DNA from: Fidelibacterota bacterium
GTDB taxonomy: Bacteria; Fidelibacterota; Marinisomatia; Marinisomatales; CAZVFT01
Reading direction: 5' to 3'
Length of the DNA stretch: 22,065 nucleotides
Assembly (NCBI GenBank): GCA_014381485.1
Contig: JACNLN010000059.1
Coordinates: forward strand, 1-22,065
The notes beneath the pieces were generated by a model that made no database searches, was not told the DNA's origin, and saw only the letters and a program-made list of their open reading frames with translations. Below, in pieces: positions 7,269 through 14,484 of this stretch (position 1 is its first letter; every line of letters starts with the position of its first letter). The translations under genes were made by a program, and so were the position numbers.

Positions 7269-8981
7269 TTATTCACCACTTTTCTCTAAATCCATGATTG
7301 GTAATTTAATATTGAAGCAGGTTCCTTTACCAATTTTACTCACAACATCTATGAAACCTTTGTGTGCAGTAACAATACCGTGAACCACTGCTAAACCTAA
7401 ACCTGTTCCTTCATTAACGGGTTTCGTTGTAAAAAATGGCATGAAAATATCTTTGATAATATCTTCATCCATCCCAACCCCAGTATCCTCAACAATTAAA
7501 TAAATATACTTTTTATCATACATCGTTTTTATGGTCAATTTACCCCCATCTGGCATTGCCTGAATAGAATTAACGACAAGATTTACTAAAACTTGATTCA
7601 GTTGCGTTGGGTCTCCGCTAATCTGTGGTAAATCTTGAGAAAGCAAATATTCTATTTTTATTCCAGCCTTATCACAGCGAGACTTAAAAAAGTATAGTCC
7701 TTCTTCCACAATTTCATTCAGATTTAATCGAATTACTTCTGGCTTAGACTGTCTGGAAAATAACATCAATTTCTTTATCACTTCTCTTGCATGTAACGAT
7801 GCCGTTTCTATCTTGAGAATGTCCTGACTTGCCTGAACGGGAAGTCCTTGGTTCTTCTTCGTGAGTTGAGCGAATCCAAGTATGCTGTTTAGAGGTTCGT
7901 TCAATTCATGAGCAACACCAGCTGCAAGTTGTCCTATAGTTGCCAACCGATCAGCATGACGGAGTTGCTCCTGTAACTTAGATTTATTTTCCTCATCATC
8001 TTTACGTTCAGCAATGTGAGATATTTCTCTGGTTATGGCATCTATCAGGCTTCTCTCTTCTTTCAGAAATGGTCCTTCATCAAGCTCCGGTTTATCCTCA
8101 ATAAACACCACTTCGACAACACCTCTTTTAATACCATTTACTATTATATCTGATGTCTGTTTCTGCATATTTTCCTGAAAACCAGGCGTAGAATAAATAT
8201 TTCCATCAAGAATAATCCTTCCGGAAGTTACTTCAGGATATTGCCAGGCAGGAGGCAGAAGCTCAGCGATGTTTTGCAATATTTCGTGAAAAGATATATT
8301 TTGTCGCTCTTCTACTTGAGCTATATTGTATAAACAGGTAATTTCTTTTATTCGTTCACGTAAGGCAGCTCGTGAACGTTGATTTATTACTGCAAACCCA
8401 ATTATTTGAGATAAATTTTCATAAAATTCAATAATATCTTCACTGAAGAAATCAACTTTCGCGCTTATTAGTTGTATTAAACCAATATTTTCTTCACGTC
8501 CAAAAATTGGAATTAGAGCTATTGATTTGTAGTTATCAATAACATCGCGATCTTGATAGTATCTCTCTGGTTTGAATTCATGAAGAAAAGAAAATGATTC
8601 TTTAATATCTCCTGACCAAAAACTCCCATACTTTGTATAAAAAGGTAAAGAAGAATTAAAACAACCACGGATAATGTTCAATATCAACTGGTTATAAATA
8701 GAATCACCCTCCAATTCTGGTAAGGTTGTACCTCTGTCATCCTCTTTAGATAAGATTATATTGTATTTAAAAGAATTATTGTGTTTTCTGGAAATTTCAC
8801 AATGAATGTATCTTTCCTTGTCATTCAACCACATTGCAACATTATCACATCCAGAAAAACCAATTAATGTATTTAAAATGTTTCGAAGAAAGTCAATTCG
8901 AGGAATACCAAGATTGGAATAATTAATTATTTTGGAGGATATTGTCAGAAGGTTTTCAAAACTTTCCTTAATTAATTCCAT
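7269..8981 (-). CDS. Cytoplasmic GAF-domain sensor histidine kinase
   Basis: 570 residues with no membrane segment or signal peptide, so sensing is probably intracellular. Residues about 28-200 look like a GAF domain. A second, weaker GAF-like region covers about 206-325, and a short coiled segment (about 325-345) leads into the HisKA domain. The phosphoacceptor is H358 in AAGVAHELNEPLNSILGF. The ATPase domain has the N box NLVVNSIQAM (467-476), G1 DTGVG (499-503) and G2 GTGLGL (525-530). This is the NtrB/ZraS-like kinase class that pairs with NtrC-type regulators. It is directly followed by its regulator with no gap. The ligand is unknown; cysteines C45, C61, C107 and C216 in the sensory half could be redox- or metal-relevant, but that is speculation. 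Confidence 0.94.
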   Translation of the reverse strand: MELIKESFENLLTISSKIINYSNLGIPRIDFLRNILNTLIGFSGCDNVAMWLNDKERYIHCEISRKHNNSFKYNIILSKEDDRGTTLPELEGDSIYNQLILNIIRGCFNSSLPFYTKYGSFWSGDIKESFSFLHEFKPERYYQDRDVIDNYKSIALIPIFGREENIGLIQLISAKVDFFSEDIIEFYENLSQIIGFAVINQRSRAALRERIKEITCLYNIAQVEERQNISFHEILQNIAELLPPAWQYPEVTSGRIILDGNIYSTPGFQENMQKQTSDIIVNGIKRGVVEVVFIEDKPELDEGPFLKEERSLIDAITREISHIAERKDDEENKSKLQEQLRHADRLATIGQLAAGVAHELNEPLNSILGFAQLTKKNQGLPVQASQDILKIETASLHAREVIKKLMLFSRQSKPEVIRLNLNEIVEEGLYFFKSRCDKAGIKIEYLLSQDLPQISGDPTQLNQVLVNLVVNSIQAMPDGGKLTIKTMYDKKYIYLIVEDTGVGMDEDIIKDIFMPFFTTKPVNEGTGLGLAVVHGIVTAHKGFIDVVSKIGKGTCFNIKLPIMDLEKSGE

Positions 8982-9014
8982 TTTAAATTATTACGATTAT
9001 TACCTTGTGAAAAT

Positions 9015-9056
9015 TTCGTGAATTCAACTCGTAAGTGCAACTATTCGTGAATTCAA
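9015..9056. promoter_or_regulatory. Two exact 13-bp direct repeats upstream of the histidine kinase
   Basis: TTCGTGAATTCAA occurs at 9015-9027 and again at 9044-9056, offset 29 bp. Each contains the 8-bp palindrome TGAATTCA. They fill most of the 80-bp gap between the GTG-start gene and the kinase, so they may be binding sites controlling the kinase/regulator pair. Confidence 0.4.
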
Positions 9057-9061
9057 TACAT

Positions 9062-9553
9062 TTAATCCTTAGTCGATTTGGTATATTCAATAACATGATC
9101 ACAATAGGGATCACCATCGGGGATAGATTTTGGGATGTTGTATTTTAGGTTCTCTCCCAGAGTTTCAACCAGGGTTCTTTCCATTGCGGTATGTGCTTCA
9201 CAAACTTCTGGCTTGTCAAATGGATATGGACATTCATATACCCTGATGATAACTTTATCTTCACTAAACTCAGTAACCTCCCCATTTCCACGGATATTAT
9301 TAAACACCTTTATAATAAAAAGTGCTACCGATTTAATATCTGGTTGTTCAATTCTGTGTTTTGCTCTTTCTGCAATTTCCAGCCCATAATTTCTGCTAAC
9401 CTCTTCAATTAAATTTAATCCATCATCACCATACCTCTCATAGATGGCATCGTAAAGATGCTTTATCCTTTTAACTAATGCGGTAGTAATATTCCGATAT
9501 TTCTTTTCAATCGGGACTTCTTCAATTTCTATCCCTGGCAGTAATTTTATCAC
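9062..9553 (-). CDS. Probable ATC-hydrolase-like (L-2-amino-thiazoline-4-carboxylate hydrolase family) protein
   Basis: 163 residues, soluble. It starts at a GTG preceded by AGGAGG with a 6-base gap, a strong ribosome site. The N-terminal 85 residues are mostly helical and charged. The C-terminal half has C108, C118, H121 and C151 in the contexts ECPYPF, VCEAHTAME and GDPYCDHVIE. This Cys/His arrangement and length fit the ATC hydrolase-like family, which in many genomes has no demonstrated substrate; assignment is by motif memory and moderate. It lies 80 bases upstream of the kinase on the same strand and could be co-transcribed with it. If so, it may be a small-molecule-binding accessory to the sensor, though nothing in the sequence proves this. 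Confidence 0.7.
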   Translation of the reverse strand: MIKLLPGIEIEEVPIEKKYRNITTALVKRIKHLYDAIYERYGDDGLNLIEEVSRNYGLEIAERAKHRIEQPDIKSVALFIIKVFNNIRGNGEVTEFSEDKVIIRVYECPYPFDKPEVCEAHTAMERTLVETLGENLKYNIPKSIPDGDPYCDHVIEYTKSTKD

Positions 9554-9696
9554 TTTTTACCTCCTATTAATCGTTTCCTGCATAAGCTTACTGTACTGAT
9601 AAATGTGTTCAAAGAACAAAATATATTTACGAATGAATATGCCATTCTGAACTAAAGAAATATGGTTCTTCACAATATCCCGTACCTGAATGATAC

Positions 9697-9716
9697 CTGT
9701 CAGGCTCCCGACTGAG
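9697..9716 (+). repeat. Single copy of the 20-bp covarying hairpin repeat
   Basis: CTGTCAGGCTCCCGACTGAG folds as TCAG, an 8-base loop and CTGA, a perfect 4-bp stem. It matches the units at 12359-12398, 12971-13010 and 17106-17145, with the inner stem pair A-T in place of C-G. Confidence 0.6.
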
Positions 9717-9761
9717 AGAAATGAATTTGTATTCAGAAATAGTCCGAGATACAAGCATTAA

Positions 9762-9809
9762 CACGGTGTCAACACCCAAATACCACCCCCTCTTTTTTTC
9801 TCCCCCCCA
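9762..9809 (-). repeat. Inverted copy of the G-rich intergenic repeat
   Basis: On the minus strand this reads GGGGAGAAAAAAAGAGGGGG, then TGGTATTTGGG, and ends near CACCGTG. The same string occurs at about 21097-21140 on the plus strand and in part at 21390-21420. The adjoining bases to 9845 (CGATAAATCGGG and a further CCAAGGGGGAGAA) extend a palindromic structure. Confidence 0.65.
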
Positions 9810-10152
9810 CGATAAATCGGGATTTTCAACATCCAAGGGGGAGAAGGATATATCGGACACTCGAATCTCTGATTCTTTTCGCAGACCCTGTGGGCAAGTC
9901 TGTTTGAAGCCATGCTTCCAGGAGAGGGTGATCTTTTCTCTTCTCAGCAGTTTCTTTGCAACAAAAACGACGCGAGTTTTGGTAAGATTGAATCTGACTC
10001 ACATTGGACAACTCTGGTATAAAAATGGAATCCAGGTACGCATTATTGTGATGAGCCAGAAATATATTCCCGTTCTTGACCTTGTTGACCGTGATCCTTA
10101 CTATTGTTTTAGACAGGGTCAAGAAACCCCGTCGAATATTAATTCTCGTTCA

Positions 10153-10506
10153 CTACTGATCACAATCATGACTATTACAGGCAATTCCAGAATCAGTGAT
10201 TTCTCCATTAATCCACGAATGCAGAACATCAGATATATTTCCAGAACATCCACGAATAACAGAAATACCAAAAGAATTTAAGTTGTATATTGCACCATCC
10301 CCCATATTACCAGCCAGCATCACACGAACACCAGAATGGGCAAGGAGAGGAATGACATTAGATCTACACCCACATCCAACGGGTGAAGTTAATTTTTCCC
10401 ATGAAATTACTTTTTTATCTTCATCTACCTCAAATATTGTAAAGTATTCGCAATGACCAAAATGATCATCTACATAATCACCTTTTGTTGGGATAGCTAT
10501 TTTCAC
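10153..10506 (-). CDS. NifX/NifB-type dinitrogenase iron-molybdenum cofactor domain protein
   Basis: 117 residues covering one Nitro_FeMo-Co domain, the RNase H-like fold shared by NifX, NafY, the NifB C-terminus and orange-protein components. Visible features are MKIAIPT, the DHFGHCEYF segment (14-22), VGCGCRSN (43-50), AGNMGDGA (65-72) and RGCSGN (85-90), with a further C110 and C115 at the tail. The start is GTG, overlapping the DUF134 stop in the string GTGA, with GGAGG four bases before it, so the two genes are translationally coupled. No nif structural genes are in the window. A metal-cluster carrier or chaperone role is inferred from the family, not nitrogen fixation. Confidence 0.9.
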   Translation of the reverse strand: MKIAIPTKGDYVDDHFGHCEYFTIFEVDEDKKVISWEKLTSPVGCGCRSNVIPLLAHSGVRVMLAGNMGDGAIYNLNSFGISVIRGCSGNISDVLHSWINGEITDSGIACNSHDCDQ

Positions 10507-10997
10507 TTTTCCTCCTTTTTCTGTTTACTTTGTTTTACAAGATCGTGATGATACGACCCTTCTCTCATCATTCTGCTCCCACACTTTGGACATTTCTCTT
10601 CCGCGCATGGAACACCCCGACGGTGTGGTACCCTTTCTTCACATTTGGGACAGATACAAAAACCACCTGGCCCCATTCGTGGTGATTCCTTTATTGGCAT
10701 GATTTCACCTCCTTCGATTAAAATCGCTTTTCCATTAACCAGTGCCTCTGCCACCTTTTTATGAGCAGAAGCTATAATTCTTCCAAAAGTCTGTCGGGAA
10801 ACATTCATCTGCTCCGCTGCTCGTTCCTGATAAAGACCTTCAAAATCAGCTAAGCGAAGCGCTTCCAATTCATCCACCGTCAACTTTACCTTTTCTAATA
10901 TCCTTGCTGGTATTCCTAACGGTTTGAACAGAGATACATCAGGAATCTGCTGAATCCAGCGACAATTTTGTGGTCTTCCTGCTCGTCTTCTTCTCAT
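10503..10997 (-). CDS. DUF134 family DNA-binding protein with C-terminal zinc-ribbon-like tail
   Basis: 164 residues from this start. The N-terminus MRRRRAGRPQNCRWI and the sequence LTVDELEALRLADFEGLYQE with the following helix-turn-helix (about 57-82) identify DUF134. The tail has CIC-x2-C and C-x4-C-x2-C groups, plausibly a zinc or rubredoxin-like site. DUF134 genes often sit beside NifX-like genes, as here. An in-frame ATG at 11009 would add four residues, but it directly abuts a perfect -10 box (TATAAT, 11015-11010), so a message from that promoter would start near or after it. The typical family N-terminus also fits 10997. The gene is divergent from the DUF401 gene and its promoter holds a palindrome, suggesting autoregulation. 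Confidence 0.9.
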   Translation of the reverse strand: MRRRRAGRPQNCRWIQQIPDVSLFKPLGIPARILEKVKLTVDELEALRLADFEGLYQERAAEQMNVSRQTFGRIIASAHKKVAEALVNGKAILIEGGEIMPIKESPRMGPGGFCICPKCEERVPHRRGVPCAEEKCPKCGSRMMREGSYHHDLVKQSKQKKEEK

Positions 10998-11009
10998 AAT
11001 CTCATCCAT

Positions 11010-11038
11010 ATTATAAGCATATGCTCATAATTAACCAA
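11010..11038 (-). promoter_or_regulatory. DUF134 promoter with a 20-bp palindrome in the -35/-10 spacer
   Basis: On the minus strand TTGGTT (11038-11033), a 17-base spacer and TATAAT (11015-11010) form a sigma-70-type promoter. The palindrome TTATAAGCATATGCTCATAA (11011-11030, 9 of 10 pairs) lies in the spacer and overlaps the -10 box. A bound protein would block polymerase. The encoded DUF134 protein is the obvious candidate, by inference. Confidence 0.6.
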
Positions 11039-11060
11039 GGAAAATGTTTACATCCGAAAT

Positions 11061-11089
11061 TTGCAATCACTAAAAAACGTGTGTAAAAT
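11061..11089 (+). promoter_or_regulatory. Candidate sigma-70-type promoter for the DUF401 gene
   Basis: TTGCAA (11061-11066), a 17-base spacer and TAAAAT (11084-11089) lie 35 bases before the ATG at 11124. Both boxes are close to consensus. Confidence 0.45.
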
Positions 11090-11123
11090 TAGCTGACGAT
11101 TTTTAAGGATTAATTAAAGCATT

Positions 11124-12323
11124 ATGTCTATCATTATCTGGGTAGGGTTTTTTCTTTCGTTCGCTTTTCTTCTGCTAATTGCCAGAAAGAACCTCCCTCT
11201 GGCACTTATTGTAGCAAGTATAATTCTGGGGGGTTTTTCCCTAAAACTTCAAGTTCTGGCGAACACTATTCTCCAGACTTTGTTTGATCCATCTATTTTA
11301 TTACTGGCCCTCGCGGTTGGCATTATCCCCATCATTGGTGGTATACTGGAAATGAAAGGACAGATGGATCATCTTGTGGACAATCTTCGAATTGGTCGCA
11401 AACCGATCCTCGCCTTCACACCAGCACTCTTGGGAATGTTACCTATGCCTGGCGGGGCTCTTCTATCAGCACCTCCGGTAAATAAAGTGGCAAAAGGGGT
11501 TGATCCAGCAAAAAAAGTGGTCATCAACCTGTGGTTTAGACATATTCTGTTTTTGATTTATCCCCTTGCTCCTGCCCTTATTGCATCAGCTAAGATGGCG
11601 AATCTGGAAGTATATCGCGCAATCCCCTATCTCTTGCCACCTTTCGTCTTTATGATCATCATTGGCTACCTGTTCTTTCTAAAAAAAATTGATAATAAAA
11701 CGGTAAATGTAAAGAAAGCATCACCCCGTCAATTCTTCATCCCCGTTTCCATCATTCTTCTTGCACCGCTGATGGATTTTATCCTGAAAAAATTGAATGT
11801 TTTCAGGATTACTGAAATATCTCTCATTATTGCAGTTTCTGCTAGTTTGTTAGTTGCCATTTTTGTTACCCGAACAACTATAACAGATTTCAAATCTGTT
11901 TGGAAAAAAATGAAGCCGTTGAGATTCAGTTTGATCATTATCGGAATGTTTTTGTTTCTGAACGTCTTTAAGACGTCTCCTATTCCCATACAGATTTCCG
12001 CTCTTTCCCTACCGCCTTCTGCACTTTGTATTATTGTGGGGATGATTCTTGGATTTGTTACAGGAAGAATTCACGTCCCAGCTTCAATCGTAATTCCAAT
12101 CTACCTTGCTAATTCTCCGGATGGTAGTATGCCAGCACCCGTCTTTGCAATTGCATATTTCAGTATTTTCCTTGGCTATCTGTTATCACCGGTACATCCC
12201 TGTCTGGTGATGACACTCGAATATTTCAAAGTTCAACTCAAAAACTTTTTTCAAACTATCCTGCCAGCGTCAATTCTCACCATACTTTTTATCCTTCTGT
12301 TAAGTCTGCTCTATTTCAGCTAA
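11124..12323 (+). CDS. DUF401 family integral membrane protein
   Basis: 399 residues, strongly hydrophobic throughout with about 9-11 predicted membrane segments, starting at residue 3. The loop GMLPMPGGALLSAPPVNK (about 109-126) is characteristic of DUF401 and resembles substrate-site loops of GntP/CitMHS-type carriers, so a transport role is likely but the substrate is unknown. A second conserved-looking region is SPVHPCLVMTLEYF near the C-terminus. It is the only complete plus-strand gene and is divergent from the DUF134/NifX pair, with 114 bases between them. An AAGGA precedes the ATG at a long 14-base spacing, so the start is somewhat uncertain. Confidence 0.88.
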   Translation: MSIIIWVGFFLSFAFLLLIARKNLPLALIVASIILGGFSLKLQVLANTILQTLFDPSILLLALAVGIIPIIGGILEMKGQMDHLVDNLRIGRKPILAFTPALLGMLPMPGGALLSAPPVNKVAKGVDPAKKVVINLWFRHILFLIYPLAPALIASAKMANLEVYRAIPYLLPPFVFMIIIGYLFFLKKIDNKTVNVKKASPRQFFIPVSIILLAPLMDFILKKLNVFRITEISLIIAVSASLLVAIFVTRTTITDFKSVWKKMKPLRFSLIIIGMFLFLNVFKTSPIPIQISALSLPPSALCIIVGMILGFVTGRIHVPASIVIPIYLANSPDGSMPAPVFAIAYFSIFLGYLLSPVHPCLVMTLEYFKVQLKNFFQTILPASILTILFILLLSLLYFS

Positions 12324-12358
12324 TAAAAAAAGTATTGCGTTGTTCCAGAGTAAAATAC

Positions 12359-12398
12359 CTGTCCGGCTCTTTACTGACCTGTACGTTATCTGACGGAG
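12359..12398 (+). repeat. Two tandem 20-bp hairpin units (decayed)
   Basis: Units at 12359-12378 and 12379-12398 follow the consensus YTGTCMGGCTYYTGACKGAY, but each has stem mismatches. They are preceded by GAGTAAAATAC, as is the better-kept pair at 12971-13010. Confidence 0.6.
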
Positions 12399-12417
12399 TG
12401 ATAGATGGTACAACGGA

Positions 12418-12533
12418 ATTAAGGCTTTAGCCTTTTAAAGAAAGTATGAGGTATGGTGATAAATCTTTCACTTTTTTTAAAACCCTGAAGGGTGAAATCC
12501 GTGGACTAGTGTTCAGGTTTTAGCTTTTTAAAA
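12418..12533 (+). repeat. Pair of 23-bp imperfect repeats flanking a hairpin
   Basis: The 23-mers at 12418-12440 and 12511-12533 agree at 18 of 23 positions (core AGG-TTTAG-TTTTAAA). The first contains the stem AAGGC/GCCTT followed by TTTT, which may end DUF401 transcription. Between them ACCCTGAAGGGT (12482-12493) is a compact palindrome. Confidence 0.5.
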
Positions 12534-12611
12534 TTAGGGGATTGCAGGAAATAATTTCGGTCGGAAAGATAGGAAAAACTTATTCCCTTATACCATATAC
12601 CCGTATTAAAT

Positions 12612-12690
12612 CGTCACCGACCCCTCATCTCCCGACCAAAGGTACGGGATCTCCGTTCCAATTTTGCTTCGACTTCGGGGATCAGTGACG
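12612..12690. repeat. 79-bp palindromic element with terminal inverted repeats and inner hairpin
   Basis: The left end CGTCACCGACCCC pairs with the right end GGGGATCAGTGACG. Inside, TCCCG (12630-12634) pairs with CGGGA (12645-12649). The form resembles non-autonomous palindromic repeats (MITE- or REP-like). No transposase gene is in the window. Confidence 0.55.
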
Positions 12691-12761
12691 GTTATAAATA
12701 ACTCCCCCTTCATCCTTCCCAGCCAGTAGGCAGGCAGGCTTTTCAAGGAGAGGAAACAGAC

Positions 12762-12781
12762 CTGTCCGGCTACCGACGAGA
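12762..12781 (+). repeat. Single 20-bp hairpin repeat unit (decayed stem)
   Basis: CTGTCCGGCTACCGACGAGA matches the family consensus up to the loop; the right arm appears to have lost a G. Confidence 0.45.
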
Positions 12782-12793
12782 GGGTCTTTGGAT

Positions 12794-12864
12794 GTCGCGA
12801 TAACGTGCGACTTTGACCCGCTGTATAAGTCCCCTCTTGAGAGGGGTGTCCCGCCACTGCGGGA
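12794..12864. repeat. Three consecutive hairpins
   Basis: GTCGC/GCGAC (12794-12811), CCCCTC-TTGA-GAGGGG (12831-12846) and TCCCGC-CACT-GCGGGA (12849-12864). The last two have perfect 6-bp stems separated by two bases, a typical REP-like intergenic arrangement, and are followed by TGGGGTGTGTT. Confidence 0.6.
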
Positions 12865-12920
12865 TGGGGTGTGTTAGAAACGTGCTCAACCAAAAAAAAC
12901 GTCAGTAGAATAGCAACTCC

Positions 12921-12966
12921 TTTACTCCAACTGCTCTGAAAAAGTGTTTCGTTATTTTGGAGTAAA
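12921..12966. repeat. 10-bp inverted repeat next to the tandem hairpin units
   Basis: TTTACTCCAA (12921-12930) and TTGGAGTAAA (12957-12966) are exact inverted copies around a 26-base loop. The right arm runs into the 20-bp unit pair at 12971. The GAGTAAAAT part also precedes the pair at 12359, so it belongs to that repeat's flank. Confidence 0.5.
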
Positions 12967-12970
12967 ATGC

Positions 12971-13010
12971 CTATCCGGCTCCTGACGGACTTGTCCGGCT
13001 TTTGACGGAT
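12971..13010 (+). repeat. Two tandem 20-bp hairpin units (best preserved pair)
   Basis: CTATCCGGCTCCTGACGGAC is followed directly by TTGTCCGGCTTTTGACGGAT. Each has the stem TCCG/CGGA around an 8-base loop. The pair is followed by CGGTGAAGAACC, a flank shared with the inverted copy at 17106-17145. Confidence 0.7.
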
Positions 13011-13027
13011 CGGTGAAGAACCATAAA

Positions 13028-13064
13028 AAAAAGATGACACTTTTTGTGAAGATGTCATCTTTTT
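13028..13064. terminator. Strong, probably bidirectional terminator
   Basis: AAAAAGATGACA and TGTCATCTTTTT form a perfect 12-bp stem around a 13-base loop, with T runs on both strands. It lies 74 bases past the TldE stop and so can end the TldD-TldE transcript. Confidence 0.75.
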
Positions 13065-13137
13065 AAACCAATTAAAAACATTAAAGGTCGCTAATAATAA
13101 CCTTCAAGGTCACCTTATATTGAAATGTCTCACATCA

Positions 13138-14481
13138 TTACAAACCGGAAAATTCTACTCCATCAAATAAGAGAGTTGGGGTACGCATTGAGGAAAGTTC
13201 AAAAGGGTCGTTTCCGACCTCTACAAGATTATTCAACAAATCAGTAAAATTTCCTGAAATATTCATCTCATTAAGGGGAACAGTTCGTTCTCCATTCTCA
13301 ATGAGCCACCCCACAATTCCCAACGAAAAATCTCCCGTAGTTGAATTTGCGTTACCTCCGATAAAACCTGTCACCAGAATAGCACGATCTAAGTCTTTCT
13401 CTATCTCCATGCCATTTCTTTTCCCTAGCTTAAACACGATGTTGGAAGCACCGCCGGTAGTGGGATTCATCTTCAATTTTCTACCGTAATACACATCAAT
13501 ATAGTAATTTTTTAACACTCCTTCTTCGATAACAGGTATAGATTTTGCGGCAATGCCATCTCCATCGTAATAGCGACTTCCTAAACCACGGACAATGGTT
13601 GGATTATCAATCATTGTTAATCTCTTGCTTGCAATTTGTGTATTCAATTGTCCCTCAAGGTACGATTGTTTCTGCTGAAGGGCGTATCCGGACATAGCTC
13701 GAAACAGACGCCACAGTAATCCGGGAGCAGTAATATTTTCCACAATCATGGGTACAGTGGCTGATTCTACTTTCCGTCTTCCAACAGCATCCTGCGCACG
13801 TTTCAACGCTTTCTTAGCAATAACATTAGCTGCAGGCAAATCCTCAATATGACGAGTCCGATAATATCTCCAACCGTTTGGTTTCCTGTCTTCCCGACCT
13901 CTCAGGGAAACTTCTGCTCCCAAATTGAACGATGAGCCCTCATTTTTACCCTCAAACCCATTGGATTTCAAATGTGTACTTTCATAATGCGAATCCCTAA
14001 AATCCGCCGTAATAGAAATAATGCGGGGATCTCTATCTCTGATTAATTCATAAAGTTGTCTGGCTTTTTCTATCCGATCTTCAATATCAAGACCGTAATA
14101 GTAGTTATCAAACAGCTGCAAATCAATCTTGGGACGACCGCGATAGAGTGCGGGATCGGGAAGAGCTTTATAAGGATCTTCTTCAAGGTAGCGTGTTATT
14201 CCAATAGCATTTTCAAGAAATTTTTCCAGAGAGGACTTCCTCAGGTCATTTGTGAAATGGGAGGAATATTTTCCACCGGAATAAATTTCAACACGTAATG
14301 AATTTTGAGAAGATTCTTTGAGCTTATCTACCTTACCGTCCCGGTATTTTACTGAAATTGAACGCCGCTTATTAATTGCAATTGCAGAATCATCTGCACC
14401 CAGTTGTTTGGCATATTTTTGCGCCCAATACGCCAGTTCCAACTTCTCTAATTCACTGTTATTTTTCTTCATAATCTCCAT
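13138..14481 (-). CDS. tldE: TldE/PmbA-type metalloprotease partner subunit
   Basis: 447 residues of the PmbA/TldE family, the partner that forms a heterodimeric protease with TldD. Sections such as GADDSAIAINKRRSISVKYRDGK (split here only as family-like N-terminus), the IGITRYLEEDPYKALPDP loop, and the C-terminal GNANSTTGDFSLGIVGWLIENGE region are typical. It has no HExxxH motif, as expected for TldE. It begins three bases after the TldD stop with GGAGG nine bases before the ATG; an ATG at codon 4 is a weaker alternative. It has no signal peptide although TldD does. The pair matures peptides or degrades unfolded ones in characterised bacteria; the target here is unknown. Confidence 0.9.
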   Translation of the reverse strand: MEIMKKNNSELEKLELAYWAQKYAKQLGADDSAIAINKRRSISVKYRDGKVDKLKESSQNSLRVEIYSGGKYSSHFTNDLRKSSLEKFLENAIGITRYLEEDPYKALPDPALYRGRPKIDLQLFDNYYYGLDIEDRIEKARQLYELIRDRDPRIISITADFRDSHYESTHLKSNGFEGKNEGSSFNLGAEVSLRGREDRKPNGWRYYRTRHIEDLPAANVIAKKALKRAQDAVGRRKVESATVPMIVENITAPGLLWRLFRAMSGYALQQKQSYLEGQLNTQIASKRLTMIDNPTIVRGLGSRYYDGDGIAAKSIPVIEEGVLKNYYIDVYYGRKLKMNPTTGGASNIVFKLGKRNGMEIEKDLDRAILVTGFIGGNANSTTGDFSLGIVGWLIENGERTVPLNEMNISGNFTDLLNNLVEVGNDPFELSSMRTPTLLFDGVEFSGL

Positions 14482-14484
14482 CGT

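Larger units (their letters stand above)
9554..10152. other. 599-bp non-coding gap with repeat elements
   Basis: No convincing gene is seen. Open frames here are short, overlap one another on both strands, lack ribosome sites and run through repeats. It contains one 20-bp hairpin unit (9697-9716) and an inverted copy of the G-rich repeat seen near 21111 (9762-9809). The remaining 340 bases up to the NifX-like stop show nothing I can assign. Confidence 0.6.
12324..13137. other. 814-bp non-coding gap dense in small palindromes
   Basis: It lies between the convergent ends of the DUF401 gene and TldE. An open frame at 12606-13058 runs entirely through hairpins and repeats and is not a credible gene. 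The gap contains at least seven separate stem-loop or repeat units, listed individually, ending in a strong terminator. Confidence 0.7.

Noticed and set aside
9015..9056. Possible sigma-54 promoter before the histidine kinase (TTGCA box)
   Set aside because: No GG lies at the required spacing upstream of the GC, so the -24 element is missing.
9627..10122. Overlapping minus-strand open frames in the repeat gap
   Set aside because: Several frames are open at once through the same palindromic repeats, which indicates composition rather than coding.
9721..10281. 186-codon plus-strand open frame
   Set aside because: It runs through repeat sequence and into the antisense of the NifX-like gene, with low-complexity translation and no family signal.
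10153..10506. Nitrogen fixation function for the NifX-like gene
   Set aside because: No nifHDK or nifB is present; this domain also occurs in non-nif proteins paired with DUF134.
5723..11100. Shared 13-mer ATTAGCTGACGAT at 5723-5735 and 11088-11100
   Set aside because: An exact 13-mer match within 22 kb of AT-rich DNA is expected by chance, and the flanks do not match.
12606..13058. 150-codon minus-strand open frame
   Set aside because: It consists almost entirely of hairpin repeats and the terminator; the translation shows no protein-like conservation.
12324..13137. Structured non-coding RNA or riboswitch in the 814-bp gap
   Set aside because: The hairpins match dispersed repeat families and lie between convergent gene ends, not in a 5' leader.
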